From: Emcibacteraceae bacterium
Lineage (GTDB): Bacteria; Pseudomonadota; Alphaproteobacteria; Sphingomonadales; Emcibacteraceae
Assembly: GCA_021774795.1 (NCBI GenBank)
Contig: JAJFIR010000052.1
Location: 1-53,199 of the forward strand
Direction: 5' to 3'
DNA length: 53,199 bases
In this document: positions 51,637 to 53,199 of the stretch, in pieces
How the letters are laid out: each line of letters starts with the position of its first letter
Numbering within the stretch: position 1 is the stretch's first letter
Program-made: the position numbers and the translations under genes
Notes under the pieces: generated by a model
Told to the model about the DNA's origin: nothing
Seen by the model: only the letters and a program-made list of their open reading frames with translations
Database searches by the model: none

Positions 51637-52386
51637 ATGATACTTCGTCGATTTATGAAGCATGCGAAAGAGCAGAACTGGTTCGCCGTTGGACTGGATG
51701 TGATTGTGGTGATTGTCGGTATATTTTTGGGTTTACAGGTTCAGGTTTGGAACGAGGGACGTAAGGAGCGCGTAGACGAGAAAATATACCTAAATCGGTT
51801 ACATTCGGAAGTTTTAAAGTCAATTGAAATTGTTGAACCTGCCTTAAAGTTTAAGCAAGAAAAGCAGGCTTCCCTTTATGAAGTGCTAGATATTTTTCTC
51901 GGTAAAAAAGAGGCAGAAGCCTTAACTCCGATGCAATGCTTTTCTATTATTACATCGGGTGTTTATTCAGATCAGGTCATTTCATTGCCAACTATTGTTG
52001 AATTAATGACCAGTGGGCAATTATCGATCATTCAGAATGATGATATTAAAGCGGACATCATTGATTACAATATTACTCAGGATGAATGGCGAGAAATGAT
52101 TAGCGATATTCGTGATAGTCGTGTCAATTTCGTCAGAAAATATCCAGAAATCAATGGATATGACTTGCGCATGAAGACGATGTCCAGAAGCATGGAAGGA
52201 ATTAATGCTTTAAACCACTATTGTGATTTAGATAAGATGAAGGACAGTGTCCCATTTAAAAATGATGTTTTAAGTGCCACAAATAAAATTGCCGCTATAA
52301 ATAATGCTTTTTTAACGGATGAATTAAACCGGTTTAAAAACCTCCATCAGAAAATTGATAAAGAATTAGGACTTAGCCACCCTTAA
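51637..52386 (+). CDS. Membrane-anchored protein of unknown function (DUF6090-like)
   Basis: A 249-residue protein starting MILRRFMKHAKEQNWFAVGL with one membrane helix (VIVVIVGIFLGLQVQV) and a mostly helical remainder with no motif I can name. The N-terminal pattern RR-x-KEQNWFAVxLD followed by VVGIFLGLQV is a known conserved family in alphaproteobacteria of unknown role. The start is at 51637 because GGGAGA lies five bases upstream; the frame opens 18 codons earlier. It stands alone next to the IS element. Confidence 0.75.
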   Translation: MILRRFMKHAKEQNWFAVGLDVIVVIVGIFLGLQVQVWNEGRKERVDEKIYLNRLHSEVLKSIEIVEPALKFKQEKQASLYEVLDIFLGKKEAEALTPMQCFSIITSGVYSDQVISLPTIVELMTSGQLSIIQNDDIKADIIDYNITQDEWREMISDIRDSRVNFVRKYPEINGYDLRMKTMSRSMEGINALNHYCDLDKMKDSVPFKNDVLSATNKIAAINNAFLTDELNRFKNLHQKIDKELGLSHP

Positions 52387-52526
52387 ATAATGGCGTAAGT
52401 TTTACTTTTGTTGCTCCGGCGATGGTCCGGACATAAATGAAAAATTTTTTAAACTTAAAAATTCTTCTAACTATTTGATATATAGTGCAAAGAAGTGGTG
52501 TTTCGATAACACCTGATAATTACAAT

Positions 52527-53199
52527 AAGGGTTTGTCCTAGATAACTAGGAAAGGTTATCATCATGGACATGCGAACGAGTCGTTTAAGTCAGTACAAAC
52601 AAGATCGCTTGATCGAACATTTTGTGTCCGGGTCAACGGCTCGCACGGCAGCAAAATTAGTTAACGTGAACAAGACAACGGCTGCTTATTATTTCCATCG
52701 TTTGCGCGAAATCATTGCACTTGAAACCAAGAATGAAGTTCTGCTTTCAGGAGAATTTGAAGTTGATGAAAGCTATTTTGGAGGCACGCGCAAAGGCAAG
52801 CGCGGACGCGGTGTCCTGGGTAAGGTTCCGGTATTTGGAATCCTTAAGCGTGGTGGCAAGGTCTACACACAGGTCATTCCGGATGGCGCCAGCCGAACGT
52901 TGATGCCGATCATTCGTGAGAAAACCCAACCCGATTCAATCGTCTATTCTGATTGCTGGCGTGGTTATAATGTGTTGGACGTTTCAGAATTTAAACATTA
53001 TCGGATCAACCACTCAAAATTATTTGTTAACAAGCGGAACCACATCAATGGCATTGAGAATTTTTGGAACCAAGCCAAGCGGCACATGCGGAAATTTAAC
53101 GGTATTCCTGTCGAGCATTTTTCGCTATTCTTGAAGGAGTGCGAATGGCGATTTAACAACAGTGACCCGATAAACCAGTTAGCACAATTAAAACAATGA
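52527..53199 (+). mobile_element. IS1595-family insertion sequence, right end outside window
   Basis: The element comprises a short left end with a CCTAG-ATAA-CTAGG palindrome (52536-52549) and a complete transposase gene. The left boundary at about 52527 is a guess from the start of the GGGTTTGTCC-type end sequence. The right inverted repeat and any target duplication lie beyond the window edge. Confidence 0.6.
52564..53199 (+). CDS. IS1595-family (ISXO2-like) transposase
   Basis: A 211-residue transposase, complete to its stop at the last base of the window. It has an N-terminal helix-turn-helix (RTAAKLVNVNKTTAAYYFHR) and the ISXO2-like DDE core: DESYFGGTRKGKRGRG with the first Asp, YSDCWRGY with the second and HINGIENFWNQAKRHMRKFN with the third acidic/Asn site. 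An AGGAAAGG site precedes the ATG. No frameshift or internal stop is seen, so it may be active. Confidence 0.93.
   Translation: MDMRTSRLSQYKQDRLIEHFVSGSTARTAAKLVNVNKTTAAYYFHRLREIIALETKNEVLLSGEFEVDESYFGGTRKGKRGRGVLGKVPVFGILKRGGKVYTQVIPDGASRTLMPIIREKTQPDSIVYSDCWRGYNVLDVSEFKHYRINHSKLFVNKRNHINGIENFWNQAKRHMRKFNGIPVEHFSLFLKECEWRFNNSDPINQLAQLKQ

Noticed and set aside
52408-52432. TCCGG/CCGGA hairpin after the DUF6090-like gene as a terminator
   Set aside because: The stem has only five pairs, and the run of T residues begins well downstream.
1-53199. CRISPR arrays, restriction-modification or phage-defence genes
   Set aside because: Searched for by eye on both strands; no regularly spaced repeats and no recognisable defence proteins were found.

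Overview
The window reads as one contiguous piece of chromosome from a low-GC alphaproteobacterium, probably marine and heterotrophic. I infer this from the glcDEF set, the alphaproteobacterial-style cobalamin locus with B12 riboswitches, TRAP transport, Tat-exported oxidoreductases and a FadE-type acyl-CoA dehydrogenase; the order cannot be fixed by eye, though a Kordiimonadales/Emcibacterales-like lineage would fit. Both edges are insertion sequences: a truncated IS110-family element on the left, apparently inserted into the anticodon loop of a tRNA-Arg(CCU) gene, and an IS1595-family element on the right.

Region 1 (1-18.9 kb) is a carbohydrate/2-hydroxyacid catabolic island. A minus-strand operon (UPF0261/Tm-1-like protein, SRPBCC protein, MFS transporter, glcD, glcE, glcF) and a plus-strand operon (GMC oxidoreductase, Tat-exported small subunit, second GMC oxidoreductase, ThuA-DUF1080 protein, VCBS-repeat protein) lie on either side of a PAS-AraC regulator. 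An almost identical 42-43 bp element lies in front of both operons, each time oriented toward the operon, so the regulator probably controls both. The plus-strand genes fit oxidation of sugars or glycosides to 3-keto forms in the periplasm followed by cleavage of the 3-keto product; the minus-strand genes could import and oxidise a hydroxyacid product. A Gfo/Idh/MocA oxidoreductase and a PhoD-like phosphatase flank the island. A 33-codon fossil of a second VCBS gene sits before the intact one.

Region 2 (19-25 kb) holds single genes: an exported M14 carboxypeptidase, a sterol-desaturase-family hydroxylase, a TolB-like/TPR protein with a distinctive C-terminal domain, an AcuI-type reductase and upp.

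Region 3 (24.9-35.9 kb) is a cobalamin locus. A full cobalamin riboswitch precedes btuB-btuF-btuC-btuD-cobQ-cobO; a shorter, variant-like riboswitch precedes the converging cobU-cobT-cobS-cobC operon, which ends in a small QueG/CblC-like Fe-S protein. Between cobQ and cobO lies a scar that looks like the start of cbiB fused to the end of the threonine-phosphate decarboxylase gene, suggesting loss of cobinamide assembly in favour of salvage.

Region 4 (36-44.4 kb) is a TRAP transporter (dctPQM) followed by a PLP decarboxylase, an aldehyde dehydrogenase and a class III aminotransferase, with a convergent IclR regulator: a plausible amino-acid to amine to aldehyde to acid pathway.

Region 5 (44.4-53.2 kb) has a MAPEG protein divergent from an AraC regulator, a DUF4142-cupredoxin pair, fadE, fumC, a small membrane protein and the IS1595 transposase.
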